64,000 bases of DNA, taken from Endozoicomonas sp. SCSIO W0465. GTDB taxonomy: Bacteria > Pseudomonadota > Gammaproteobacteria > Pseudomonadales > Endozoicomonadaceae. Each line of letters starts with the position of its first letter. The first letter of the stretch is position 1. The DNA lies in NCBI RefSeq assembly GCF_023716865.1, contig NZ_CP092417.1, forward strand, positions 5,930,001 through 5,994,000. Direction: 5' to 3'. Below the pieces are notes generated by a model. The model did no database searches and was not told where the DNA came from. It saw only the letters and a list, made by a program, of their open reading frames with translations. This document shows, one piece after another, positions 26,711 to 35,777 of this stretch. The translations under genes and the position numbers were made by a program.

Positions 26711-28251
26711 CAGTGTTTCACCTCTGAAGAGCGCTTGTTTGTGTTTTGTTCGCAGGAAGCTGTGAGGTGGCCGCCACCGATAAACCCGGTTTGGGCCATG
26801 GCTACCGCACGGAATATGGCGCGCCCCTTATTCATGGTTTCCTGCCATTCCAGATCAGGACTGGAATCGGCGACGATGCCTGCGCCTGCCTGAATGTGCA
26901 GTTGGCGATCCTTGATGACTGCGGTCCGAATAGCGATGGCGGTGTCCATATTGCCATTCCATGCCAGATACCCTACAGCGCCACCGTATACTCCCCGCTT
27001 TACAGGCTCCATTTCGTCAATGATTTCCATGGCCCGCACTTTGGGAGCGCCGCTGAGTGTCCCGGCCGGTAGCGTAGCCTTGAGTACATCCAGTGCGTCC
27101 AGTCCACTTTTCAGTGCTCCTGTCACATTGGAAACCATGTGCATGACATGGGAGTATCGTTCGATGACCATTTTGTCGGTAAGGTTTACCGAGCCTGTTG
27201 TTGCTATACGCCCAACGTCGTTTCTTCCAAGGTCGATCAGCATGAGATGCTCTGCCAGCTCTTTGGGGTCATTGAGCAGCTCCTGCTCAAGTGCCTTGTC
27301 CTTCTCTTCAGTATCCCCTCGCTTGCGAGTACCTGCGATCGGCCTTACGGTCACTTCGCCCTCTTCCAGGCGGGCCAGAATTTCCGGAGAAGAGCCGACG
27401 ACATAAAAATCCCCCAGATCCATGTAATACATATAGGGAGATGGGTTGGTACTGCGAAGCGCACGATAAAGGTTCAGGGGAGAGCTGTCATAAGGGATGG
27501 ACATTCTCTGTGAAAGCACGACTTGCATGGTGTCGCCAGCAAGAATGTAGTCCCGGATGGCACCAACGGATGCTTTGAAGGCCGCTTCGCCAAACCCTGA
27601 TTGGAAGTCATCTTCCCTGGCAGGGTTCAGAGATGCCTGGACCGGTGGCAGAATATTGCTGGTTTGCAGCTGGCGGATCAGGTTGTCCAGTCGGAACTGT
27701 GCTTTTTCCAGTGCCGCTGGTTCTTCGGGATTGGCATGGGTTATCAATATCAGTTTGCCACTGAGGTTGTCGAATACCACCAGCTCATCAGAAACCATTA
27801 AGAGGATATCTGGTGTATGCAGCTCATCCTTTGGGGCACTTGCTGAGAGTTTCGGTTCAATATAGCGAATGGTATCGTAACCAAAATAACCGACCAGGCC
27901 GCCAGTGAATCTGGGTAGCTCGGCTATCTCTGGTACTTGATAACGTTGCTGGAATGCCTTGATAAACGCCAGCGGGTCGCAGGTGGTATGTTCTTCCACA
28001 ATCTGGCCATCGGTTTCAATACAGATGTGATCGCCGTTGACCCGGAGCAAGGTGCGGCAGGGCAAGCCAATCATCGAGTAACGGCCCCACTTTTCACCGC
28101 CCTCTACAGACTCCAGCAGGTAAGAGTAACGGCCATTGGCGAGCTTGAGATAGGTGGTTAATGGTGTATCAAGGTCTGCCAGAATCTCTCGTACAACGGG
28201 GATGCGGTTGTATCCTTCTCTGGTCAGACGCGCAAAGACTTCGGGCGTCAT
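26710..28251 (-). CDS. trpE: Anthranilate synthase component I
   Basis: 513 residues. TrpE makes anthranilate from chorismate and is the feedback-controlled first step. The tryptophan-binding LLESVEGGEKWGRYS motif is at about 45-59, and the chorismate-binding domain includes IAGTRKRGDTEEKD, LMLIDLGRNDVGR and AGTLSGAPKVRAMEIID. The C-terminus has a short extra polar tail. It is directly adjacent to trpG, and trpE is preceded by a candidate leader (28304-28401). Confidence 0.97.
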   Translation of the reverse strand: MTPEVFARLTREGYNRIPVVREILADLDTPLTTYLKLANGRYSYLLESVEGGEKWGRYSMIGLPCRTLLRVNGDHICIETDGQIVEEHTTCDPLAFIKAFQQRYQVPEIAELPRFTGGLVGYFGYDTIRYIEPKLSASAPKDELHTPDILLMVSDELVVFDNLSGKLILITHANPEEPAALEKAQFRLDNLIRQLQTSNILPPVQASLNPAREDDFQSGFGEAAFKASVGAIRDYILAGDTMQVVLSQRMSIPYDSSPLNLYRALRSTNPSPYMYYMDLGDFYVVGSSPEILARLEEGEVTVRPIAGTRKRGDTEEKDKALEQELLNDPKELAEHLMLIDLGRNDVGRIATTGSVNLTDKMVIERYSHVMHMVSNVTGALKSGLDALDVLKATLPAGTLSGAPKVRAMEIIDEMEPVKRGVYGGAVGYLAWNGNMDTAIAIRTAVIKDRQLHIQAGAGIVADSSPDLEWQETMNKGRAIFRAVAMAQTGFIGGGHLTASCEQNTNKRSSEVKH

Positions 28252-28303
28252 AACGGATCTCTCGAATAAGCAAAGTGATGTTATTGATTTAAATTACTGT
28301 GTC

Positions 28304-28401
28304 CGGCAACAATCCTGTTGCCGTCGGTTTAAGAGTAAGGGTCAGGCCAGAGGCCAACTTTGCCAGCGCCAGGCAGCAGAAATGAGGGAAATTGAAGGCA
28401 A
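28304..28401 (-). promoter_or_regulatory. trpL: Candidate Trp-codon leader and hairpin upstream of trpE
   Basis: On the trpE strand an open frame ends in A-A-W-R-W-Q-S-W-P-L-A-stop, with three Trp codons within six (CCA on the plus strand at 28354, 28363 and 28369; stop 28342-28344). A TTG at 28399-28401 could start a 19-residue peptide, but no good ribosome site is seen. 18 bases downstream a perfect hairpin CGGCAACA-GGAT-TGTTGCCG (28304-28323) lies 52 bases before the trpE ATG. GTTG in the last Trp codon area could pair with the CAAC of the hairpin as an alternative structure. There is no U-run after the hairpin, so a classical attenuator is not proven. Confidence 0.4.
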
Positions 28402-28821
28402 GCAGGCACCAGAACAGTCGTAATGGTCACTGTATCCTGGGCAAAAGTTATGTTGGTGATGAGGATCTGGGCTTTGACAGGGTTTCACTGAAAACTCCGC
28501 ACACTTGGGCAGGATTTCTCCAAGCTCTTCAGTACTGCATTGTGTCATTATCGTCTGCGCCAAGGGTATATGACTACAGGGGCTATTGCAAATCAGTGGG
28601 TGTGAGGCACGGGTTGATACTCCCGGAGATGGGAACACATCCCCGAATTGCTATCCGCTTATCTGGATTTGAGCATGAGTTACGACCAGATTTGACATTG
28701 ATGTGTGCCTGAAATCTGCTTTGGAGGACTGCCCAACATGAGTTTATCCCATGGAATACTCTCTTCCGAAGCTTAATGTCTGACCTGAGAGCATTCCCTT
28801 ACTCCTTGCGATATAAGCAAG
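28402..28821. other. Intergenic stretch between the AAA ATPase gene and the trpE leader
   Basis: About 420 bases without a recognisable gene. It should contain the trpE promoter, but no clear sigma-70 pair was identified. Confidence 0.35.
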
Positions 28822-30723
28822 TTACGGATGCCAGTGCAAATTCGCACTTAATTCCTGGTAACGTTTTCCCGGTTTCGGGGGGAGGGGGGGAGGAATGGTG
28901 GCAGGATTTTTAGCCTTACCTTTCAGTTTACCGGATTCTTGACTGACATACTGTTCCAAAAGCTGTTGATTAAGGGGGTGAACCTGCTGTGTTGCAGCAT
29001 AAGAACATAAACCCCGGCAAAAACCATAAACATTGGCAACCGGACAACCATTGCCCAGGTAGTCAACAGCAGGAGCCAAACTGAGCGCATTGTCCTTATC
29101 CATAAATCTCTGCAACTGATGAACCAGTAACGCCTGTACTCCATCCCGGTCCAACCCGCTGACTTCAAACAGTGTGCCTAATCGCCCTTCCCTGAGAGCT
29201 GCAGGGTCAAGGGCTTCCAGCCGGTTAGTGGTTCCCGCCACGATAATATGACTCTCATTTGCTTTCTCAATATGCCTTAACAATTCGTTAGTTCGCTTAA
29301 CAAAAATTTCCAATGTGTTGTTCCGGTTTGGCAGCATGCTATCGATTTCATCAATGATAATAATGGCCCCTTTTGCTTTACCGGCTTGTTCAAACACCTC
29401 GGCAATGTTTTGTTCGCACTGATCTACCCATTTACTGCCAACCGTCTCAGGATTTATCTCATAACAAGTCAGATCCAAAAACATTGCCAGTGCTTTCAGC
29501 GCATGTGTCTTGCCTGTTCCCGGGGCTCCATAAAGCAAAAATGATTGTGGAAAGTAGAGGTTATAAAGTTTAAATAATTCCGGCTTTAAGAGCTGTTGGA
29601 TGACATGATGCCTGAAAAACCGGGTCAGCTCCGGTTGACCGTGCAGGATAAAATCCTCAAGCTTTTTATCAAGCGGTTCAAACTCCTGATTGAGCGCTTG
29701 TTCGTCGCATTTATCAACGATCATTTGATCTATCTTAAGCAAGCCCGCCTTGGCGCAGTTTTTGCCCACTTTCCTGAAGAACTCATTCACGACTTTCGTG
29801 CATTTATCTTCTCTGTCTTTATCACTCATTGCTTCAGGGATTCGGTTGCTCAGTTGGCCGGCAATTTTTTTCCAGTTAATATCATCATCCACAGAATAAT
29901 TATGTTGATTAATGTACTGATTAATACTGATCAATAGTTGTAAAGTAACCTTCTCTTGATGACTCAGGTCCTTCCGTGGATAAAACGAGTAAACCCGGTA
30001 TTTATTATTCAGTAAAAGTTCAGGTATTTTCTCTTCACCGGAGGCCATGACCAGGACTATCTCTTTGATATTGTCCTTTTTGAGCTGACAACGGAGTTGA
30101 TCCAGTAATGCTTTTATCGATCTTTGCCTGACACGGTCTGTGTCGATAGCGACAACAGCATAGTTTGAACTGTCTTCTTTTATCTTCATGGTCATCTGTT
30201 CAATAGCCGGTCTGACTTCAGAACTTTCATGCATTTCGGGCAGCTGGTATACAGGGCTTCCAAGTGTTTCCTGCAGTTCCTTGATTACCATCTGGCAAGA
30301 ATTTTTATCTGTGCCTAAAAGTAACAGTCCTTCTGGCTGGTCTGCTGGATTAAAGTGTTGATATGACTCCTGGTATTTATAAGGGGTGACCACATGTTTA
30401 TTAAGAAATTTGGACAACTCCTGATAACCATCAATCTTGACGTTACCTATTTCACTAAGACTTGATATGCCGGGTTTCAAAAGCATTGAATGAATTTGTA
30501 ACTGTCGATCACCGGGTTTTACCTCAACAGACCAGCCCGGGGGCTGATATGACTTAATCTTTTTGCACAGGTTATGGCGTTGCTCCCCGGTTAATTGCTG
30601 AACGTGCCTTTTAAAGGCGGATACTGAAGACGACAAACCTTGTTGTGATTCAATCACCTTAGCCAAATAGCTGAGAGTATCAGTGGCAAGAGATCCGTTC
30701 GATATTGCTGTATTGGTATCCAT
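28822..30723 (-). CDS. Two-domain AAA ATPase-like protein with degenerate first domain
   Basis: 633 residues from ATG 30721-30723; a TTG start at 30777 is possible. The C-terminal half is a classic AAA module: Walker A FLLYGAPGTGKTHALKAL, Walker B GAIIIIDEIDSMLPNRN, and VAGTTNRLEALDPAALREGRLG with the second-region Arg. The N-terminal half has a decayed copy: LLLLGTDKNSCQ at the Walker A place, YAVVAIDTDRV at Walker B and EIVLVMASGEE at sensor 1. The end is proline-rich (IPPPLPPKPGKRY). It sits between gph and trpE, which are neighbours in Pseudomonas. Role unknown. Confidence 0.85.
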   Translation of the reverse strand: MDTNTAISNGSLATDTLSYLAKVIESQQGLSSSVSAFKRHVQQLTGEQRHNLCKKIKSYQPPGWSVEVKPGDRQLQIHSMLLKPGISSLSEIGNVKIDGYQELSKFLNKHVVTPYKYQESYQHFNPADQPEGLLLLGTDKNSCQMVIKELQETLGSPVYQLPEMHESSEVRPAIEQMTMKIKEDSSNYAVVAIDTDRVRQRSIKALLDQLRCQLKKDNIKEIVLVMASGEEKIPELLLNNKYRVYSFYPRKDLSHQEKVTLQLLISINQYINQHNYSVDDDINWKKIAGQLSNRIPEAMSDKDREDKCTKVVNEFFRKVGKNCAKAGLLKIDQMIVDKCDEQALNQEFEPLDKKLEDFILHGQPELTRFFRHHVIQQLLKPELFKLYNLYFPQSFLLYGAPGTGKTHALKALAMFLDLTCYEINPETVGSKWVDQCEQNIAEVFEQAGKAKGAIIIIDEIDSMLPNRNNTLEIFVKRTNELLRHIEKANESHIIVAGTTNRLEALDPAALREGRLGTLFEVSGLDRDGVQALLVHQLQRFMDKDNALSLAPAVDYLGNGCPVANVYGFCRGLCSYAATQQVHPLNQQLLEQYVSQESGKLKGKAKNPATIPPPLPPKPGKRYQELSANLHWHP

Positions 30724-31072
30724 AGCATGGTCATCCGAACAATAAAAATTTTGCCATTTGACTCCCGGCCTTTGCAAAGGTTCCTGACTTTGTATCCACT
30801 ACCCTGATAATGAGACCACACTGCCGCAGTTTTTGTTATTCATTCTGATCATTTACTGCCCAAGGCACAGATTCAACATAGCGAAGTATTGGGTGTGTAT
30901 TGATTTGTGGAAAAAATGAACGGTATTGGGGGCTATCAGGGGGCAGCAATGCAGCGATTAACCCGCTGTGTCAGGTAACTTCGCAGGCCGCTGATTGGGA
31001 AAGTGGAATGGCAGTAACTGCATGACATTATTGCCAAACCGGGTTAAGCCTTCGTCGGGAGTCGCTGATCAC
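30724..31072. other. Intergenic region downstream of gph
   Basis: About 350 bases with no supported gene. It probably carries the promoter of the AAA ATPase gene. Confidence 0.35.
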
Positions 31073-31771
31073 CTAAAGAAGAGTGGTTAATGATGCAACC
31101 ACCAGGTCAGGTTTAGCCTGCTCGATAGGTTCGCCATGATTGTATCCATAAGGTAACCCAACCACCCGAACACCAGCCGCCCTGGCGGCACGAATATCAT
31201 TAACCGAGTCGCCGATCATCAGAGACTGCTCTGAGGGAATATCAAACCGCTGCATGGCGTACAGCAAAGGCATGGGGTGGGTTTTTTTTTCAGTCAGGCT
31301 GTCGCCACCTATGGTCAGTTCAAAGCAGTGATCAATACCCATCAACTGCAGCAGCCGGTCAGTGAACTGCTCACTCTTGTTGGTAATGACGACCTGTTTG
31401 ATCCCACGATCCTTCATCGTCCCCAGAAAGTCAGAAACACCCGGGTACAGGTAGCTGTGATGACCCAGCTCTTCGTTATAGTGAGACTTGAACAGCTCAT
31501 GGGCTGTCTGGAATAATGAGGAATCTACCTGGCCGGGCAGATCGCCACGCAGATCATCAGCCAGCGCCCGTTTAACCAGAGAAGGAATACCGTTGCCAAC
31601 CCATAAGCGGGTTTTGGACTCACCTGCAGCAGGCATTCCCAGATCGAGCAGCATTTTATCCAGCGCAGCGGCAAGGTCAGGCACACTTTCAACCAGTGTG
31701 CCATCCAGGTCGTACATAACCAAAGACAGGTTGTTCAGAAACGGATGGCCGTTCGTGAGTGATGTTTTCAT
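31073..31771 (-). CDS. gph: Phosphoglycolate phosphatase
   Basis: 232 residues, HAD superfamily. It removes 2-phosphoglycolate, a by-product of DNA repair. HAD motifs: MYDLDGTLVESVPDL (nucleophile Asp), VVITNKSEQF, the Lys in GGDSLTEKKTHP, and MIGDSVNDIRAARAAG. It follows rpe by three bases, as in many gammaproteobacteria. Confidence 0.95.
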   Translation of the reverse strand: MKTSLTNGHPFLNNLSLVMYDLDGTLVESVPDLAAALDKMLLDLGMPAAGESKTRLWVGNGIPSLVKRALADDLRGDLPGQVDSSLFQTAHELFKSHYNEELGHHSYLYPGVSDFLGTMKDRGIKQVVITNKSEQFTDRLLQLMGIDHCFELTIGGDSLTEKKTHPMPLLYAMQRFDIPSEQSLMIGDSVNDIRAARAAGVRVVGLPYGYNHGEPIEQAKPDLVVASLTTLL

Positions 31772-31774
31772 AGG

Positions 31775-32452
31775 TTATAAAGCCACTACGGCAGCCAGTT
31801 CGGAACGCATTTGCGTCACGACATCCTGGTAGTTTTCAGCACCAAAAATGGCTGAACCGGCAACAAAGGTATCAGCACCGGCTTCGGCAATCTGGCGGAT
31901 ATTGCTGGCAGAAACCCCCCCATCGACCTGGAGGCGGATATTCAGCCCGCTATCGTCAATCAGTTTGCGTACCCGGCACAGTTTTTTCAGTGTCGAGGGG
32001 ATAAACTTCTGACCGCCAAAGCCGGGGTTGACCGACATCAACAGAATCATATCCAGTTTATCCATCACATACTCGAGCACCTCGGGCGACGTTGCCGGAT
32101 TGAGTACCAGCCCGGCCTGGCAACCACCTTCGCGAATAAGTTGTAAGCTACGATCGATATGTTCAGAAGCTTCGGGATGGAAGGTAATCATACTGGCACC
32201 GGCATCAATAAAATCACCGATGATACGGTCGACAGGGCTCACCATCAGGTGAACGTCGATGGGCGCGGTGACGCCAAACTTTCTCAGTGCCTTGCATACC
32301 ATAGGGCCCAGGGTGAGGTTCGGGACGTAATGGTTGTCCATAACATCAAAGTGAATCCAGTCCGCTCCGGCGGCCAGAACATTGTCGACCTCATCGCCCA
32401 GACGGGCAAAATCTGCGGAGAGGATACTCGGGGCAATAATATAGTCGCGCAT
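31775..32452 (-). CDS. rpe: Ribulose-phosphate 3-epimerase
   Basis: 225 residues from ATG 32450-32452; a TTG at 32470 adds six residues and is the less likely start. It interconverts ribulose-5-P and xylulose-5-P in the pentose phosphate pathway. TIM-barrel metal and catalytic motifs: IAPSILSADFARLG, WIHFDVMDNHYVPNLTLGP, PIDVHLMV, MSVNPGFGGQKF and LQVDGGVSASN. Confidence 0.96.
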   Translation of the reverse strand: MRDYIIAPSILSADFARLGDEVDNVLAAGADWIHFDVMDNHYVPNLTLGPMVCKALRKFGVTAPIDVHLMVSPVDRIIGDFIDAGASMITFHPEASEHIDRSLQLIREGGCQAGLVLNPATSPEVLEYVMDKLDMILLMSVNPGFGGQKFIPSTLKKLCRVRKLIDDSGLNIRLQVDGGVSASNIRQIAEAGADTFVAGSAIFGAENYQDVVTQMRSELAAVVAL

Positions 32453-32670
32453 GATTTTCTGATCTGCCAAAGTAAGATTGCTGGCGATTGTAACGGGTTG
32501 TCAGGGCCCTGTCAGGTGCAACTGGCGTCATGACAGCGAACGGAGATGAACTGGCTGTTTCAGGCTAAAAGCAAACGGTATTGATAGTGCAGGTTGATTG
32601 CTTGATCGTTCAGATTTACGTGTGGTTTTTTGAATGTTTTTTTAATGCCTGCTGGTGAGTTTGAAGTTTT

Positions 32671-33846
32671 GTGCGTGTCTATAATCAAGGGCTGGATTCC
32701 GGTTATTGCTTGTCATGTGACGGGCAGCATTCTTTTTGGCTGGTGGGGCTTGTGGTAAAGATCAAGTTGATATTTTTGTTGTATTCCAGAGCTTTGGCGT
32801 GGGCTATGGGGCGGTGCTTTTGTGGTTGTATTGCACTTGTTATCACCGGTCAGACAGTGGCAGGTTATCAGTGTTTGTCTGGCGAGGTTGTGACTTCAGA
32901 CTCAGACCATGCGGGTACTGTGGAATTGAGAGATATATACGGTGTTAAAGGGAGTTTGAAATATACAGCGGGTTGCCTGCTGGGAGCTGCTGAGTCCTGT
33001 CAAATAATGATTTCAGCCCCATCAGAGGCTGAAGAAATTGATGCAATGGAGGATGTAGAGGACGATTCTTTGGGTTATGTCAATTACCTTTCCTATCTTA
33101 AAAGGACCGGACAGTCGTTATTGGTGGATTTTGAAGAGATATTGACGGAATCCGCTTCAGCGGTTGCTGGTTACAAGGTGTTATTTACCACGGAAAGCAA
33201 GATCCAGCGATTGGTAAAAAGAATTGATTCAAGGACAATGCCTGCCACTTTGCAGAAAAACCCGCTGTTGATTTTTTTAATTCTGGCAACGCATCAGTCA
33301 GCACTTGATTTGATGCTGTCCCCTGAAAGAAATCTTTATATCATCAGCCTGGAGTGGCTGAATCTTCAGCCGCTTTATATCAGTGGGGCCGGGCGTGGTG
33401 GTCTGTATGGCTATCGATATTACCATTTCCCGAAAGATAATGAGCTTTTTCTGGATCTTGGCGGTCCTTTCAGTATCAATAGCCTCTCAGAAGGTGTCGG
33501 GTTCAGTTTTGCGGATAATGACAGGACGCAGCCACCCATGAGAATGGTGACCGGGTATCATGGCGATCAGAATAACGGATTTGTAAATAGAATATCTTTG
33601 GTTGTCACTTACGTTGCCGTTGCCGGTGGTTATGGCGTGAGTTTATGGAGTCGAAGCATTGTAGGCTTCCTGGTGAGCTCCCTTCTACTGGCTGCTGAAA
33701 TCCGAACCCGTGCCGCTTCCTCAGAACTTGAGGTGCTTGCCAGAAGGGTGTTTCCGGAAGGTCTTCAGTTTAATCAGGACTTTCAGGGGCGTCGTATTTT
33801 AAAAGTCCTCAGGGCTTCTGATCGTGATTTGGCGGTCCTTCATTAG
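32671..33846 (+). CDS. Hypothetical exported or membrane protein
   Basis: 391 residues from GTG 32671. GTG 32752 or ATG 32806 are possible later starts that would place the hydrophobic stretch (IKLIFLLYSRALAWAMGRCFCGC, then IALVITGQTVAGYQC) as an N-terminal signal. The middle is acidic (SEAEEIDAMEDVEDDSLGY). A C-terminal hydrophobic pair (RISLVVTYVAVAGGYG, SIVGFLVSSLLLAAEI) suggests membrane association. No family recognised. It is a lone gene between rpe and rplM and has a lower GC content than its neighbours. Confidence 0.6.
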   Translation: MRVYNQGLDSGYCLSCDGQHSFWLVGLVVKIKLIFLLYSRALAWAMGRCFCGCIALVITGQTVAGYQCLSGEVVTSDSDHAGTVELRDIYGVKGSLKYTAGCLLGAAESCQIMISAPSEAEEIDAMEDVEDDSLGYVNYLSYLKRTGQSLLVDFEEILTESASAVAGYKVLFTTESKIQRLVKRIDSRTMPATLQKNPLLIFLILATHQSALDLMLSPERNLYIISLEWLNLQPLYISGAGRGGLYGYRYYHFPKDNELFLDLGGPFSINSLSEGVGFSFADNDRTQPPMRMVTGYHGDQNNGFVNRISLVVTYVAVAGGYGVSLWSRSIVGFLVSSLLLAAEIRTRAASSELEVLARRVFPEGLQFNQDFQGRRILKVLRASDRDLAVLH

Positions 33847-34218
33847 TGATGGCTTCCCGAAACGATAACGACGAATGCAGGTAAATGATTCAGGTAGAAC
33901 TATGTGCTGTCAAAATATGTGCTGTCAAAAAAATGTGCTGGCAGAAATACTTTGCCAGCCATTCCCCCGCAACATGCTGTCACAGAAGGCAGTGGTGTGA
34001 TTCTGAGCTTTTAAGTGGGATCTGGCTTGCAGGGGGCTTTATTTCCTCTTGCCAAAGGGTATAATACCGCTCCCGTTTCCCGATTGAGCGCCCAATGTTT
34101 TGAACAGGCCGGTATTGCTGATCTGGGGCTATTAGCCTGGCTCTATGTCCAGCAGGGAACGGCCATGTAGGAACAGGTATCGCGTCATCGCGTCAGCGGT
34201 ATCATAGAGGCGAATTTA
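33847..34218 (+). other. Leader region of rplM-rpsI
   Basis: 372 bases. A TATAAT lies at 34060-34065. A short direct repeat, ATGTGCTGTCAAAA, occurs twice at about 33903-33933. In E. coli L13 represses its own operon through the leader; I cannot show a matching structure here. Confidence 0.4.
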
Positions 34219-34647
34219 ATGAAAACTTTTAGTGCTAAGCCAGAAACCGTAAAACGTGACTGGTTCGTAGTTGATGCCGAAGGCAAAACGCTGGGTCGTC
34301 TGGCAACAGAAATCGCTCTGCGTCTGCGCGGCAAGCATAAGCCAGAGTACACTCCTCATGTGGACACTGGCGACTACATCGTTGTAGTAAACGCCGAGAA
34401 AGTACGTGTTACCGGACGTAAGTCTACTGACAAGATGTACCACCGCCACACCGGTTACATCGGCGGCCTGAAGTCCATCAGCTTTGACAAGCTGATCGAC
34501 CACAAGCCTGAGCTGGTAATCGAGACGGCTGTTAAGGGAATGCTGCCCAAGAATGCCTTGGGTCGTGCCATGTACAGCAAGCTGAAGGTCTATGCCGGAA
34601 GTGAGCATCCACATGCTGCTCAGCAGCCTCAGCAACTGGAAATTTAA
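34219..34647 (+). CDS. rplM: 50S ribosomal protein L13
   Basis: 142 residues, exactly the family length. Typical segments: MKTFSAKPETVKRDWFVVDAEGKTLGRLAT-type start, HVDTGDYIVVVNAEK, DKMYHRHTGYIGG and GMLPKNALGRAMYSKLKVYAG. Forms an operon with rpsI, 12 bases upstream of it. Confidence 0.98.
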   Translation: MKTFSAKPETVKRDWFVVDAEGKTLGRLATEIALRLRGKHKPEYTPHVDTGDYIVVVNAEKVRVTGRKSTDKMYHRHTGYIGGLKSISFDKLIDHKPELVIETAVKGMLPKNALGRAMYSKLKVYAGSEHPHAAQQPQQLEI

Positions 34648-34659
34648 TCAGGGGTGGTT

Positions 34660-35052
34660 ATGTCTGTAACTCAATACTACGGAACTGGACGTCGTAAGTC
34701 CTCAACCGCACGTGTTTTCCTGAGAGCTGGTTCTGGCAGTATCACTGTCAATGGCCGTTCTCTGGATGAATACTTCGGCCGTGAAACTGCTCGAATGGTA
34801 GTCCGTCAGCCTCTGGAACTGACTGAGCTGACTGAAAAGTTTGACATCAAGATCACTGTATCTGGTGGCGGCGGTTCTGGTCAGGCTGGTGCTATCCGTC
34901 ATGGTATCACCCGCGCGCTGATGCAGTACGATGAGACTCTGCGCTCTCCGCTGCGTAAGGCTGGCTACGTTACCCGTGACGCTCGTGAAGTTGAGCGTAA
35001 GAAAGTGGGTCTGCGTAAAGCTCGTAAGCGTCCACAGTTCTCCAAGCGCTGA
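34660..35052 (+). CDS. rpsI: 30S ribosomal protein S9
   Basis: 130 residues from ATG 34660, the same length as in E. coli; a GTG two codons upstream is not needed. Family segments: YYGTGRRKSSTARVFLRAG, GGGGSGQAGAIRHGITRAL and the basic C-terminal tail ending KRPQFSKR, which reaches the P-site tRNA. Confidence 0.98.
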   Translation: MSVTQYYGTGRRKSSTARVFLRAGSGSITVNGRSLDEYFGRETARMVVRQPLELTELTEKFDIKITVSGGGGSGQAGAIRHGITRALMQYDETLRSPLRKAGYVTRDAREVERKKVGLRKARKRPQFSKR

Positions 35053-35060
35053 TATTGTGC

Positions 35061-35084
35061 CCAGACCACCGGCCGGTGGTCTGG
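35061..35084. repeat. Perfect 24-bp palindrome after rpsI
   Basis: CCAGACCACCGG is followed immediately by its reverse complement, with no spacer, 9 bases after the rpsI stop. It is not followed by a T-run; the true terminators lie just downstream. It may act as a processing or protein-binding site, or as part of the 3' end structure. Confidence 0.7.
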
Positions 35085-35092
35085 ATTACTGG

Positions 35093-35141
35093 AAACTTCC
35101 CTTTGTGCCTCTTTCGGGAGAGTGTATCGGGAAGTTTTTTT
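35093..35141 (+). terminator. Rho-independent terminator of rplM-rpsI (first)
   Basis: AAACTTCCC pairs with GGGAAGTTT across a long loop, followed by TTTT. Confidence 0.7.
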
Positions 35142-35168
35142 ATGCCTGAAATTTTTGTTAACAAACGT

Positions 35169-35199
35169 ATGCCCTGTTTTCGGTATGGGCATTTTTTTT
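35169..35199 (+). terminator. Rho-independent terminator of rplM-rpsI (second)
   Basis: ATGCCC / GGGCAT stem followed by seven or more T. A tandem partner of the upstream terminator. Confidence 0.75.
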
Positions 35200-35256
35200 A
35201 TGCGCTAAAACCAGTATCATTGCGTACTGCTGCTTATACAGGTAGGTATAATGCGA

Positions 35257-35415
35257 GGCTCTTTTCGGGTTACAGACTGCTCTGCAATGAAAATTGGCCA
35301 AAGGCCTTGATATACAATGCCTTCAGGAAACTGCTGGCTAAATATTGCCAAGCCCTGCCACAGGAGGATTCCAGCCTGATTTATGAAATCAGCAGTCTGC
35401 AATACGAAAAGAGCC
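35257..35415 (+). mobile_element. 159-bp MITE (copy 1), IS1595-like ends
   Basis: The ends are GGCTCTTTTCGGGTTACAGA (left) and, inverted, GGCTCTTTTCGTATTGCAGA (right), both then reading CTGCT, so 25-bp inverted repeats. Exact 8-bp target duplication TAATGCGA at 35249-35256 and 35416-35423. There is no gene inside. The base sequence is identical, in inverted orientation, to 40862-41020. The ends match those of the IS1595-type element at 50376-51407, which may supply transposase. Confidence 0.92.
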
Positions 35416-35777
35416 TAATGCGATATAGTTTTGTTGTTGGGGGATGATGACAGCTGCCCGGTGGTTTTGGGGGTACAGATGGCTTTGCGAAAGAGCTTTT
35501 GAGTCTTCGCTTTGCGAGGCTGTTTAACAAAAGGCCTGTTTCAGAAGTAAATCTGTTATCCTGTCTGGTGTCTTTTGTTTGGTCTTGTGATGGATAGGCT
35601 GTGATAGACTGCATCCTGCCAATAATAAAGTTCGGGGTTCAAAAACGGAAAGCCCATTTGCTAATTGATCGGGCGTTTTACTGAGCTCCTGGCTGGGGGC
35701 TGAGGAAACTCCGGTTATCACACCCATGAACAAAAAGAAGTCATTGGGCATTCAGCCCGGATGGGGAGAGTAGGTTA
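35416..35777 (+). other. Upstream region of petABC
   Basis: 362 bases leading to petA, no supported gene. GGGGAGAG at about 35763-35770 serves as ribosome site for petA. Confidence 0.4.

Noticed and set aside
28342..28638. 98-codon minus-strand frame as a protein gene
   Set aside because: The start region lacks a ribosome site and the composition is not protein-like; only its Trp-rich end was kept as a possible leader peptide.
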